Positions 23,760-35,639 of a DNA stretch of 64,000 bases are shown here, piece by piece. Under the pieces are notes generated by a model. It was given only the letters and a program-made list of their open reading frames with translations. It searched no databases and had not been told where the DNA came from. The first letter of the stretch is position 1. Each line of letters begins with the position of its first letter. Where the stretch lies: assembly GCA_015680685.1 (NCBI GenBank), contig MNCI01034964.1, forward strand, positions 156,239 through 220,238, read 5' to 3'. The DNA is from Gnetum montanum (lineage: Eukaryota; Streptophyta; Gnetopsida; Gnetales; Gnetaceae). The translations under genes and the position numbers were made by a program.

Positions 23760-25060
23760 TCCTCTTTGCTATCCCAGTGCAATCGAGATAAATGATCGGC
23801 AACTACATTCTCGATGCCTTCACGATCAATCATCGTTAAATCAAACTCTTGTAGGATTACAAGACATCATGTAATACAGGGGCTTACCATTGGCTTATTC
23901 ATGACGAACCAGATTGCGCTATGATCTGTGTGTATGAATACTTTGTATCCTAATACATAGTATCTAAACTTTTCTCGTGCAAACACTATAGTCATGAATT
24001 CTTTTTCTGTAGTAGTGTAGTTAAGTTGTGCACCAACAATACTTTTACTTGCACAGTGGATGTAATAAGGACATTTCTGGTCATCTAACTATGTGAGTAC
24101 AGCTCCTAAGCCATAGTTGGACTCGTCAGTCATGAAATGGAATAGTTTGAATCAGTCAAGAGCTTGTAGAATGGGTGTTTCTACTAGCATCTATTTCAGA
24201 GTTTGGAAAGCTAGTTTGCATTCCATGGTCTACTCAAAGGGTACATCCTTTTTTGTTAGCTCTACCAATGGTTTGGAAATCTTTGAAAAGTTCTCTATGA
24301 ATCTCCTATAGTAGCCAATGTGTCCAAGGAATGACTGAATGTCTTTGACATGTTTTCCGTTGACAGGAAATTGCTTGGATGACTTTGATTTTCTCAGGGT
24401 CTACCTCTATCCCTGTACATGAGATTTTATGCCCAAATACTATGCCTTCTTAGACCATCAAATGGCTCTTTTGCTAGTTGATCTTCAAATTAGTTTCTAC
24501 ACATCTTTTTAACACTTGCTCTAACTAGTCCAAGGCTTGATCAAAGTTTTCTCCATAAGTGGAGAATTCATCCATAAAGACTTCCACACCATTTCCTATC
24601 TACTATTGGAATATTCTTAGAACTAAGCATTGAAAAATTTTAGGGGCATTGCATAAGCAAAATAACATTTGTTTGTATGCAAACATTCCCCAATGACTGG
24701 TGAACATAGTTTTGGATTGGTCTTTTGGGGCTATTTGTATTTGGTTGTATCCTCTATATCTATCTAGAAAACTATAATAGCGATGCCCTACGATTGTGTT
24801 TAAGACTTGGTCAAAAAATGGCAATGGAAAGTGATCGTTGAATGTTGCCATGTTTAGTAGCCTAAAATCTATGCACACCCTCCATTTGCCTCCCTTTTTA
24901 GGCATGATTACTAAGGAGCTAACCCATTTGCTATCAACAATGGGGTATATGAACCTAGCCTTTAGAAGCTGTTTGATTTCTTCTTTTACTACTTACTTTA
25001 ACTTTGGGTTCAATCACCTCTATGGTTGTTTTCGAGGCTTCATGGAGGAGTTAGTGTAAA
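23760..25060 (-). pseudogene. Reverse transcriptase and RNase H of element 1
   Basis: RT reads KKGGKWRVCIDFRLLN at about 24900, HFPLPFFDQVL, YSFLDRYRGYNQIQIAP (first catalytic Asp kept) and VFMDEFSTYG at 24550-24581. The usual F/YMDD is therefore FMDE, losing one catalytic Asp. RNase H follows with FIHTDHSA-like sequence near 23910 and a typical HLSR-region near 23780. A 100-codon open frame covers the RT fingers and palm (24603-24905); stops lie on both sides. Confidence 0.93.
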
Positions 25061-25594
25061 TCCTATGCTAGCATATCCTAGGATCTATTCCAGTTAATTC
25101 TAGATATGACTAGGAAAAGACTTTTGACCACTTGTTTATTACCTTTAGCAAACTCTCTTTTTGTTGCAGAACAATTTTTGCATTGATGATTAGTGATTTT
25201 CCATTCTTAAGGAATGTGTACTCCATATCGGTGGGTAATGGTTTTAGCTCTAGGGGCTCCTGTTTAAATTTCTTAGGAATTTCCAACTTTCCCCAGTTGA
25301 TTTTTTTGAGCTTAGGACTTGGAAATTGGTGGTGGACTTGCTCTAATGCATCTATGCTATCTATGTAGTCAAACCCTCAGTTAGTTCCATGCATATAAGT
25401 GAGCTGCTTTCTTGATCACCTATTAGCCATTAGGTGTCTTCTTTTCATGTGGCTACTGCATACAGGAACCTTTGTATATTGATCACTTGTGCACACTAAT
25501 TGCATGTAGGTAATGTTAAACTTTGCACAACCCATGATCTTTGCATGCAATTACCCCTTGTGTCACTATATGCAATGCATGGAACTTTCTTCTT

Positions 25595-26010
25595 CTAGAT
25601 CTTTCTGAAAGCATTTTCCTTGGATATTTCTAGGGAAAGATCATGGATTCCTAGGCACACATCGATAGTGCTTAGCCATGCCCTTCCCATTATGATTGGG
25701 AAGTCCCCCTTATTGTTTTTCACTTGAATCACTATGAAGTCAGCTGGATATGACCATCCACAAACAGTGGTAACAATGTCCTCTACTAATCCCAAGGGAA
25801 CAGTGATAGACTGGTTGGCCAACTCTAAATGGATGTTGCTCATTTTTAATGAAGGTAGGTTCCAAGCCTTGTACATTTCTTGGGATATTAGATTGACATC
25901 GAAACCTAAATCCAAAAGAGCTTTGCATGGCTCATTCCCAGCAATTCGTAGATATATCAAGCGACTCCCAGGATCAAAGAATTTCCTAGAAAGGTGGCTA
26001 GCTTTAATCT
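25595..26010 (-). pseudogene. Aspartic protease of element 1
   Basis: The minus strand encodes CKALLDLGFDVNLISQEMYK at about 25925-25865. The catalytic D-S/T-G is D-L-G here, while element 2 keeps DSG at the same place. The second-lobe motif FPIIMGRAWLST lies at about 25700-25665. The 121-codon open frame at 25595-25960 covers the whole domain. The protease would release Gag and Pol products. Confidence 0.88.
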
Positions 26011-26639
26011 AATCAGTAATGGCATATGTTAACATGACCGTATGCATTGAATGCGATGTTAGGCTCGAAGGGGGCTCTAAATCTTTATTTGATATGGAGA
26101 CATCCAAAGACTTAGCCGCTTGTGGTTACAAAGGCTTGGTTGGACTATTCGTTCTGAAGAAAGGTCTTTTCTTCATACAGTTGTCAGAACCAACAGTAGG
26201 TTGATGATTAACAGCCCTTGTGGCATTGCATTGCTATGGCTGAGCAGGAAGTTCACCTTGCATTGCTAGAGTAGGTGGTAATGGAGCTATTGGTGGGAGA
26301 GATCCGGTTGGATTTGAAGGATGGTAAACTTGTGGAATATCGCCCCTAGGAGAGGGATTCCTATAGTACTCATGGGTTTGGTAGTGATGTTGAGGAGTAA
26401 CGTGACCAACAAAGTCACGTGAAGAGATTAGATGTTGCATATAATATCAATATGGGTCAAGTTTCTGGTAAGGATATTGTTGCCTTGGTGGTAGCATTCC
26501 CTATGATTGTGGATGCTACCATTGTTGATGTTGCTCAATCAATTATGGTAGAGTACCACTTGGATAATACATTAAAGGTTGGTGGAACTACCTTGGCTTG
26601 CCTTGGAGATAAGGTAACCATCAAGATGTTTTCCATTTA

Positions 26640-28572
26640 TTTAATCGTGGATTAAGTGCATACATCCCAGACTCCTGCAGATGTGAGATCATAGGGCAAC
26701 ATCCCTTAGGATGGTCATATTGACATATCTCACATACACTATCATCATCTATATCTGATTCCACAACCTCTTCAATAATAGCAACTTTTCCCTTACCCTT
26801 GTTATGTGCATTTTCCGCTTCTCTCTTTTTTCTTTTGTCATGATCACTACCTCGCTCTCTAGACTCCTCTACTATTTTGAGAATAGTTTGAAACCTACTA
26901 TCTAGGGAGTCCCACATTTGGTCTACCTTTTTCGATACTTCTGATGTTAATTTTTGGATAGGCAAGGTTTTCCTATTCACCATTTCTTTGAATGGGACTC
27001 TTCCTCATCCTCACAAAATCTTACTCCCTTCTTCCGGAGGAAAGGATCTCAATTATATTCTTCCATACTTTCTCTCTTTCATAGCTCACCTTTTTCTTTA
27101 GCAACTTTCTCTAGTAGTCTATGAATTTGATGGAACCTAAGCTTAGATAACCTTCCTTGGGCATAAGTCCCAAGGGTTCTTCTCGTTTCATGCCTAAGTC
27201 CATCTATGAGATGGTGTAGCTGATATTGCTGTGAATAACCATGACCAGGACAATGATGTAATAGTGCATAATAGCGGCCCATGGTAGCATCCAAGGGTTC
27301 ATGACTTCCTTGTTTCCATCCTTGGATTTACTTTCATAGGTTAGACACCTGGGAGTACATTTGGTACCTCTCATTGAACAATTCTAACATAGTACTCCAC
27401 CTACGAATGGATTTTAGTTCTAAGGAATGGTACTAGCTTTTAGCTTCTTTTACTAGTGTCCATGGGAACAAATTAAGTTTTTGCCACTCATTCTCTATGT
27501 TTTGCAAAGCACACATATCATGAAATGCTTGTAAGTGATTTTTAGGATCAACGTTATATCCCCCTTCAAATCGTGGGATGTTATTCATATCTAACCTCTT
27601 GATCCTACTATCTCTTTGGTGCCTTCTTGGAACTCTCACAACCTCAGTTATGTCTAGCATGCTTTGAGTAGTGAGTAGGGGTTCATCATAATCGTCTTGT
27701 TCATGACGTCTATGATGCCTATGCCCTTCCCTACTCTCCCTTCTTCTATGTCGTGATTCCCTAGAGTGCCCTTGTCCTCTGTCTTGGTTGTTTCATCTAT
27801 GACTTCGACTTTGCTTACCCCTATCCTCATGATCTTTTTCTCTATGGTTGCATCTAGACATTGAAGGAGATTGTGAAGGAGATGATGAAGGTAAAGAAGA
27901 AGAAGAAAAGTCACCATGATGGTGTCTACTACCTTCTCTTCAGTGGTCTCTGCCTCGATCGTGATTGCGATTAGAATGCCCACCTTTGTCATGTGTCCTT
28001 GTTCCTTTTTCGGACACTTTGTGTCCATTGGTATTAGCACCTGGGTTATGAATAGTAGAATGAAGGTTCTAATACACAACCCCTTGGCCAAAGCTAAGGG
28101 GAGGAACATCATTATGTGGGCGACTACCTGAGGCAGGTTCATCACCCTCAATTTCTCTTGAAATGTGGGGGGCATCCTTGGATCATTTTTCCTTCAAAGA
28201 CTTATGGTGTCTCTCCTGTTGCAAATCCCTTTGACATTGCACCTTTGTGGGATGATAGTCTCTCGAATCATAGTTCTACACAATGTATTCTAAGTGTAAG
28301 TGTTACATGCCTATTCATGTGAGAGCACCAAGAAGTATGCTTGGGACTGAACAATAGAGAGGTAACACCATGTTACCTTCCAAGTCACACCAATGTAGTT
28401 TTTTGTCTTGATGGAGAATAAAGGTGAAGTCAAGTACATATTCATCGAGATGAATATATACCACATGAAACTATTGAGGGATTGATGGACCAACGTCATG
28501 TGTATCATGCCATCGATTACTCCTTGTGTTAGTCCTAGGCAATGAAGTTCTTTTGTGTGAAGAAGAAGACAT
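26640..28572 (-). pseudogene. Gag of element 1
   Basis: It starts MSSSSHKRTSLPR at 28572, about 130 bp inside the 5' LTR. A middle region rich in Arg, His and Ser (about 28000-27710) is followed by the Gag core (RFEGGYNVDPKNHLQAFHDM, then LLHHCPGHGYSQQYQLHHLI near 27250). The C-terminus has a knuckle-like CEICQYDHPKGCCP near 26730 with spacing CX2CX3HX3C. About ten in-frame stops, mostly TAG/TAA at Gln or Trp codons, show it is dead. Confidence 0.88.
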
Positions 28573-28685
28573 CTTGTTTTGTTCAGTGTGCAATGTACTA
28601 TTATCTTTTTCTTAACCAACCCTAAGGGTTCGTTCCAACGATGTGAATGATTTCCTAAGTTCTACTTAGTGCACAAACAACTAAG

Positions 28686-28703
28686 TCCCTAGCAACGGTA
28701 CCA
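28686..28703 (-). other. Primer-binding site of element 1
   Basis: The minus strand directly after the LTR reads TGGTACCGTTGCTAGGGA. It begins with TGG as a tRNA-primed site should. It resembles the TGGCGCCGTTGCCGGGGA type (tRNA-Asp, described for Athila elements) with C-to-T changes. Confidence 0.7.
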
Positions 28704-28704
28704 A

Positions 28705-29527
28705 TGATGAGCGATGAGGTACCTCTATGCTCAACCATATGAATATGTGCATTTCAGGCACGATCCGATCGAATTCCAAGAACTAAGTGCCTATGCGCCT
28801 TTATGGAACAATAATGGGTTGGTTAATTATTGTCTTTCCAAACTTATTTGTATGTCATGGTTGTATGGCTAAGTAAGCTTGAGGCATATGATTTTTATAG
28901 CTTTTATGTGTTTTATATCTTGCGCTAATAAGGAGGGGCAGAGAGATAACTAAGTAACTAATCTAATTTAACTACTCATTAACTAAGTTCTAATTACTCC
29001 TAACATCAGTATCCATTCCCACTTGTTGTACACATCTTGAACTAGTGCAATGCTGCTAGGCTTACCAAATGCTAATCGTTACTGAGTTACCAAGCACTAC
29101 ATGCATGCTCGAAGTAGTTATACTGAGTGTATTTAACTAAGAGAGTTGTAGGGTGAGAGAAATCATTAATCAACTAGGAAAGCATTAAATAATAATTAAC
29201 GCTAATTAATCTATTCTGAATGTTGCAAGGTTTATCATAAAGTTCGTCTTTATTGCCGTACAAAAAGTGTGCCCAAGTACACAATGCTCGAATAAAGATC
29301 TGTTCACTCTATGACTCCTATTGTGGGCACATAGAAATAATTCTAACTCTAGAGGGAAAAAATGGCAAGAGTTTGGCTAAGGGACTAATTGTCTAATGTG
29401 AAAACCAAGGGTGCCACCTCTTATTTATAGGTGAGGAGACAGGCCCCGATATCGGGTATCCGACATCGCATGGTTGGATCCGATATCACGGACACGATAT
29501 CACAGTCTTGATATCGCGGTTCATCAT
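28705..29527 (-). repeat. 5' LTR of element 1
   Basis: 823 bp, TGATGAGCGATG...GGTTCATCA on the + strand. The U3 end (29445-29520) holds five GATATC or near-GATATC words. A TATA box CCTATAAATAAGA (minus) sits at about 29435-29420. Confidence 0.95.
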
Positions 29528-29532
29528 TAGGT
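29528..29532. repeat. Target-site duplication TTAGG, right copy (element 1)
   Basis: TTAGG follows the LTR end TCATCA and equals 19627-19631. Confidence 0.95.
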
Positions 29533-30070
29533 AACCATACAATGAACATATTTTTTTAGCAATAATTTTGTCACTATAATCGGAAAGCCAATGGACTCGT
29601 TCACATCATTTAGCTATCATACCCTGCTCGCCTCTTCATCTTAGATAGTATAGTCATCAGGATATCAAATGGAACACTTTCGTTACTTTCTAATGCCCAC
29701 ATCAGTAAAATTGCATTATTAGAAATCTTTGTTGTTGTTTCTTTCACTGGAAATAAAGACCACTACATAAATTTGGAAAGCAACAATAGCTCTAGATAAT
29801 CAAAGGGATTATCATGTTTCATCTTAAATTTTGGGCATATTGGATTAGGTGAATCATAGTTTTCTTTCACCTTTGATCCTTGAAGGCTCCCTCTTTACCA
29901 CATAGAACTTGTATAACATTTGCAATGTCATGAATATTGAAGGTGGAATTTTATCCTTGCGTAATAGCTTGTAGAATACTTCTCACAACAAACACACTAT
30001 CAGTCACCCATTCATAAAAGTTGTAAACAGTATTTTTGTCATAATTTTCATCCATTGTCATCCACTAATA
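29533..30070 (-). pseudogene. Ulp1-like relic, N-terminal part (other side of element 1)
   Basis: This is the continuation of the relic at 17850-19631, separated only by element 1 and its TSD. The minus strand reads MDENYDKNTVYNFYEWVTDS at about 30050-29990, then HDIANVIQVLCGKEGAF near 29930. Many plant Ulp1-bearing transposon proteins have an extra N-terminal domain; I cannot name this one. Stops and small shifts interrupt it. Confidence 0.6.
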
Positions 30071-31673
30071 AATTCTGATTTTCTTCAATTTTTGAAAAAG
30101 AAAGGACATTTCTAACAAGTCTATAATTGTTTGCAGATTATGTTCATATACAATGCCAATAGTTACAATTCATGCAAATAAATATAACATTACCATAAAA
30201 TAAAGTGAAATACTTGAATTAAGACATCTATAATATCAATTCTAAAATAATTTTAGATAAAGCACAACAACTAGTCATGTGGAAGATCCCTTTTGCTAAT
30301 CCCCATCATTTTTATACGCTCCATGTTTTTACAAGACTTCAACAATAACCTGTGATGAAAAAAAACATTAATGAAGAATGATGTTAGAATTGATAATATT
30401 CACTAATCCAATTTCATAAGTTAATAGCTAACTTTTTGTGAACTGCAAGAAGCCATGACTCTCATGTACACACAACATACTTCTGTTCAAATCCTACTAA
30501 TCATAGTGGTTTACATCATGAATTAAAGATCAAAATTGCATTGTCATGTGACATGCATTCTGAATGGCTGCGATTTGCAGCCATTTGCACATTGACAATT
30601 TGCCTTCTATGTGAACATGCGAGTTGCAGCCACTTGCACTTTCAAATTCTATAAACATGCAAGTCATGGCCACTGGCACTGTCAGAATTTATGAACAGTG
30701 AACTGCGATGTCCTGCCCATCGCAGGACATCATAGTTTAATTAAGCTTCACTGGGCTTGGCATACCCTTGCATTGTTCAGAAAGGAGATGAACTGAGATT
30801 CGCATTTGATTTGTACCTCAACATGAAACTAACGGAAGTAAACAACAGAACATGCAATCTCCATTTTTGCAATTAGTATGCAAAACTACCAAACGTACAA
30901 AAGGAAATACCCAGACGTTGCAAACAATTTCAAGAACAACAAAAAATGAAAAGCCCCAAACAACGTGTACTGCAACAATGAGATTCAATTTGAAAATCGC
31001 ACAATGTCAATAATACTAACCCTAAGGAGGAGATAACATGATGCCGAGAGGGCAGCTGAAGCAGAGATGATGATGCTGGTGCTCCTGAAGATTGTTGTGC
31101 TACGCAAAAACACAAGAACGTGCAGTGGAAGCAAGTGTAGGCAAGGGAGTCACAGCGGAAGGCGAGGTGGGAGTGGGCGCAGCAGAAGCCAAAGCGGGAG
31201 TTCTAACTTTGAATTCTAATATTTTATGAATTTTATTATTTCCCATATAGGATGGGAATGCAGTGCCTCGCGATGTAATATCGCCTGCATGTACATCATA
31301 TTAATATACCATATGTATGGGCGTGCATGCACATCATAAACAATAAGGTATTCACTACCTAATGAGATTAGATGTAACCTATGCATCAAAAGAATCTGAT
31401 TCGTGGAAGTCAGGAATCGAGCATTCGTGATTCTGAACGTGTTTGGGTACGTGTGTCTCAAGAAAAAGTAGAAAAAGTGGGGATGGATTTGTAGCCAGGA
31501 CCTGATAGAGAAAATTTAGATATATTAGTTTTTTTAAAACAATTAAATCACATGTCATAAAAAAACTTTGTAGAATATCGAACAAGTACAATGTAAATCC
31601 AAAATATTGTTAATGCTTAAAAATTGCATAGAAGATTGCAATATCACAATTAAACTGAATCAAGAAAATTTGC
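30071..31673. other. Non-coding flank of the Ulp1 relic
   Basis: No coding signal that I trust. 30565-30810 holds TGCGA/TCGCA words and short palindromes (GGCTGCGATTTGCAGCC at 30565; a TGCGATGTCC/GGACATC pair at 30700-30735). 31030-31200 is GC-richer than anything near it. The rest is AT-rich. Confidence 0.45.
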
Positions 31674-31678
31674 AAAGG
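31674..31678. repeat. Target-site duplication AAAGG, left copy (element 2)
   Basis: AAAGG before TGATGAG, repeated at 38600-38604. Confidence 0.95.
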
Positions 31679-32604
31679 TGATGAGTGGTGAGGTACCCCT
31701 ACACTCAACCATACGAAACGAGCGTAGCACGCGCGATCCGGTCGAACTCCACAGACTAAATGCCTAAACGCCCCATGGAACACTTGGGGTTAATCATTCA
31801 TTGCCTTCTCAGACTTACTTGTTGTTGTCATGGTGTATGGTTAAGTAAGTCCAAGGTATATGATTTTTTTGGTCTTTTCTAGTTTTATCTCCTATGCTAA
31901 AGGGTGACGGGTTGAGAAACTAACTCTAACTAAGGACCTAAGTCTAAATTAACTAGCGTCAGCATTCGTTCCCACTTACCGTACACACCCTAAACTATGC
32001 AACTATGGCTACCAAATGCTAATCGTTACTGGGATCACCACACGTAATGCACGTGCTCGAAGTGGTCATACTGAGGCACCTAACTAGCCTAAGCGTGATG
32101 AGCAGCCGATTCCTTGACTAGCTGTACATATCTGTAGATGCTCATAATCAAGTCGTACTCATCCCGCGTTCTAGGAGACAAGGGTGAGAAAATCTAATCG
32201 CGATGAGTAGCCGATTCCTTAGTTAGCTGTACACATTCGTCAATGCTCATAACCAAGTCGTACTCATGCCGCGCTAATGCATGTAATAAATAACAGGTAG
32301 GAAATAACAAATAATAAACCTATTCCATGCACTACAAGGTCTATCCACAAAGCTCTTCTTTATTGCCATACACAACTTACATTTAGGTACAAAGCTGCTC
32401 GAATAAAGATCCTTTCACTTGGGGACTCCTACTACGGGCACATGGAAAATATTCTATCTCTGGAGTGATTAAATTGCCAGAGCTTCGCTACTTCTAGCCT
32501 AGGATGAGAAATGAGGGGAGTGCTATGTCTTATTTATAGATTTGGTGGCGAACCGCGATATCGCGTACACGATATCGTGGCCCATGCGATATCGCGTCTC
32601 ATCA
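31679..32604 (-). repeat. 3' LTR of element 2
   Basis: 926 bp, TGATGAGTGGTG...GTCTCATCA. It is longer than the LTRs of element 1 because of a duplicated block with GTACACAT and GTCGTACTCAT words (about 32090-32280). The U3 end has CGCGATATCGCG-type palindromes at 32550-32600. Confidence 0.95.
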
Positions 32605-34486
32605 TACTCCCATGACTGAATGAAAACTCGTCCTCGAGTTCCTTACAATAATATCGGGAAGGTATGGAGTCATTAAGGGAAATGGAACTAACGGGATGAC
32701 ATGTGAATGGATCATTATTACAAGACTTGAAAAAAATGGTATTCATGACAACAAGGGTGAACACCTTATTACAATGACATCAGTCCTTAGTTGGCAGCTA
32801 AGAGAAAGAGAGAGAGAAAGAAGTGTTGCTGCTACCAACGCCCAGATTGCGCCTTCATTGTCCATCCATAAGTGCGCTATCGATCTTGCCCCTTGCATAG
32901 CTGCTTCAGCACTGTTCCATTCCAAGTGTTTGCTCCAACTCTAGATTTTATCTGTTGTTTGTATGATTGCCATCTGCACACACAACACAATCTTGTATTA
33001 GCAAGTGTAAATGAATCATTATGTAATTAATACCTTGCTTCGATGTAGGTTCATTGGCTAGGTTGTGGTATGGCTAATATGGATCAGGAGATATATTAAT
33101 GATGACTATCGAAGGTGTAGGGGTTAGGAAGAAAATCAAAAATTTTGGGGCTAGGAGAAAATTGAAAAAATCAGGCTCCGTACCCCCATGACTAATCGCG
33201 AACCTCCGATAGCGTTAGAACGGAAAAGGAAAAGAAGTAAGAAAGAGAGATAAAAAGGGACAACTATGGCATCGATGAAATGGATGTCAAGATGGTAATG
33301 AACAAAATAAAATTAATTGCAAAATATTAAGGGAAAGAAGTTAACGAATGCTCCAAAGAGGAATGTCAGTGGGTCCTCCCCAAAGCAGGCTCATGCCTTT
33401 AATGCCCTAACAAACCCACATTCAAAGAGTCCGTAGGCTCGGGGAATGTCATTTGGAATAAGGGTTAAAGTCTTAACCACAAGCGTTTACCAAAAAGAAA
33501 ACAATGCATCAACCAAAATATATACACTAATGATACAATCGACAATGAGGTGAACCATGGAAAGAAGGATGGAGAAAATAGAATGGAATGGAATCCCAAG
33601 AACAAGGTGGTGTACAGCCCGTTGTGTGTTGCATGATTAATGTGACTTGGCAAGTCTCATTCCAGCTTTGGCCTCAAACCAACCACTTCCAGTGACTTCG
33701 CATCAATGCATTTGGCTAAACCATCCGCTTGGATAACAAGGATGCATTGCCAAAGAGCCACCACCATTCTGACGAAACAAAGGATAGAATGGAAAGTGAG
33801 AGAGGCCTTAATTAGAGGGAACACTTTTGGTTCCATAACCAGTGCTTGTAGCCCAAATTTTATTTCGTCTAAGGGGTGTGCTTTGAATTCTCACTTAGTT
33901 TTTTTGTTATGTTTTGTGTTTTTATGTGTGAGAACCACACCATCCAAAGACTTCTTATTTTTATTGTCTCAGCTTCCAAAAGTTGGGTAACATCGGAATG
34001 GTAAGAAAACTCAAGAAGAAAACATCTAAGCACCCAAGAGAATGACCAACACAAAAGCATCAAGTTCCCTTGAAGTCACACCCTTTGCAATCCTTGAGTC
34101 CTTCCTTAGTTTGAGAAATGCCCAGTCACCGATTCGTTTAAGTTCTTTATTAGAAGGGACTGTACATTTCCAAGCCAAGAGAAACCACAAAAATTGGTGG
34201 ATGGATGGATGAAGTGATCTCATTGCCTGCCATATCAAAATAAACATACCTTAGTATCAACATTGTGACTTAAAGATAAAGACCAAACATTAGCAATCAA
34301 TATGAAAATAGTTCATACCATCATTCCGAACACTTATTATGGGACAACTTACAGGGTGGATCACACACACACACACACACAAAATGGAAAAAGTATAATG
34401 ATGTTATAAAACAAAAACTAGAAAAGTTAAAGAAAGTTGTAAAACAAAAACTTGGAAAAGTTAAATAACTTTGTAAAACAAAAATT
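32605..34486 (-). other. Polypurine tract and 3' untranslated region of element 2
   Basis: It begins with the purine tract position (minus ATGGGAGTA, 32605-32617), then about 1.9 kb collinear with 20453-22320 of element 1. A (CA)n microsatellite lies at 34362-34380. No gene is seen. Confidence 0.75.
34362..34380. repeat. (CA)n microsatellite
   Basis: About nine and a half CA units within the element 2 3' UTR. Confidence 0.9.
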
Positions 34487-34487
34487 A

Positions 34488-35636
34488 NGCCCAACTTCTC
34501 CCAATTGATGATCTTAGATTAAGGGATGGAAGTTGGCGACATTCATATTCCAATGTGTCTATGCCTTTGTTGTTGGCATGGCTTGTCTCCTCAGTTCGTT
34601 CCATGCATATTTGTCTGCTCCTTCGAGTAGCTGTCAACCACAGGGTGTCTACTACTAGTTGTGTGGTTGCTACATACAGGCATCTTTGTTTCAAAGTTTC
34701 AAGGGCACACCTGTTACATGGAGGCATTTCCTCCATGTCATCACCTGATGAATCATTGTATGTGATGCATGGAACTTTCCTCTTCTTGATCTTTCTGTAA
34801 ATGTTTCTCTTGGTAATTTCCAAGGAAAGATCGTGGATCCTAAGGCATGCATCTACTGTACTTAGCCATGCCCTTTCCATTATAATTGGGAAGTCCCCTT
34901 CGTTATTGTTGTTTACTGGTATCCCTAGGAAATCAGCTGGGTATGACCATCCACCTACAGTGGTAATGATGTCCTCCACCATTCCCAAGGGAGTAGTGAT
35001 GGACTGGTCAGCCATCTCTAAGCAAATATTACTCTTCTTTAGTGGAGGCAGGTTCCAAGCTTTATACATCTCTTGTGATATTAAGTTAACTCCGGAACCT
35101 GAGTCTAGAAGAGCTTTACATGGTTTATTCCTAGCCACTTGGAGATAAATTAAGAGACTTCTAGGGTCAGAGAATTTCCTGGGAAGGTGGCCTACATTTA
35201 GCCAGTCAGTAATGGCATGTGTTACCATACCCGTGTGTGTTGAGCTTTGTTGTTGGATGGAAGGGGGCTCCGAAGCCTTATTTGATGGAAGGACATTTTG
35301 AGGTTCAATCACTTGTGGTTGTGAGAGCTTGTTTGGGCTTTTGGTTCTGAAGAAAGGTCTTCTCTTTGTATAGTTGTCAAAACCAACAACGGGTTGAAGG
35401 TTTACAGCTCTCGTAACATTACGTTGCTGCGGTTGAGTGGGGAGTTCCCCTTGCATTGTTGGATCAGGAGGTATGGGAACTACAAGTGGAAGAGGTGGGG
35501 ATGGATTAGGAGGATGGTGTGGGTATGGAGTGTCTCTCGGAGGAGAAGGAGTCCTTCTGAAGTACTCCCGAGCTTGGTAGTGACGATTGGGAGTTGAGTG
35601 ACTCATAGAATCACTTGGAGAAATCGACTGCTGCAC
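34488..35636 (-). pseudogene. Protease region of element 2
   Basis: A 383-codon open frame. A Pro-rich linker (PPNPSPPLPLVVPIPP) leads into a retroviral-type aspartic protease with CKALLDSGSGVNLISQEM at about 35120-35065 (catalytic DSG intact) and FPIIMERAWLSTVDA near 34870. The second motif reads MER where element 1 has MGR. The frame ends at the N at 34487, in the linker that normally leads to RT, so the polyprotein is cut off there. Confidence 0.9.
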
Positions 35637-35639
35637 ATA

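Larger units (their letters stand above)
19632..29527 (-). mobile_element. LTR retrotransposon element 1, Ty3/gypsy family A, full length
   Basis: The element runs right to left. It has two LTRs with termini TGATGA...TCATCA, a 5-bp TSD (TTAGG), a primer-binding site, gag, protease, RT, RNase H and integrase in Ty3/gypsy order, a long 3' untranslated region and a purine tract. The two LTRs look about nine-tenths identical by eye, so the insertion is old. All coding domains carry stops. It is inserted in the Ulp1-like relic. The PBS sequence resembles the tRNA-Asp-type site described for Athila-like plant elements; lineage should be confirmed from RT. Confidence 0.96.

Noticed and set aside
25734-26655. 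+ strand frames over element 1 protease and gag
   Set aside because: Shadows of the minus-strand polyprotein; no motif of their own.
32796-32822. AGAGAAAGAGAGAGAG tract as a regulatory GAGA element
   Set aside because: It lies inside a retrotransposon 3' UTR and is best explained as a simple repeat.
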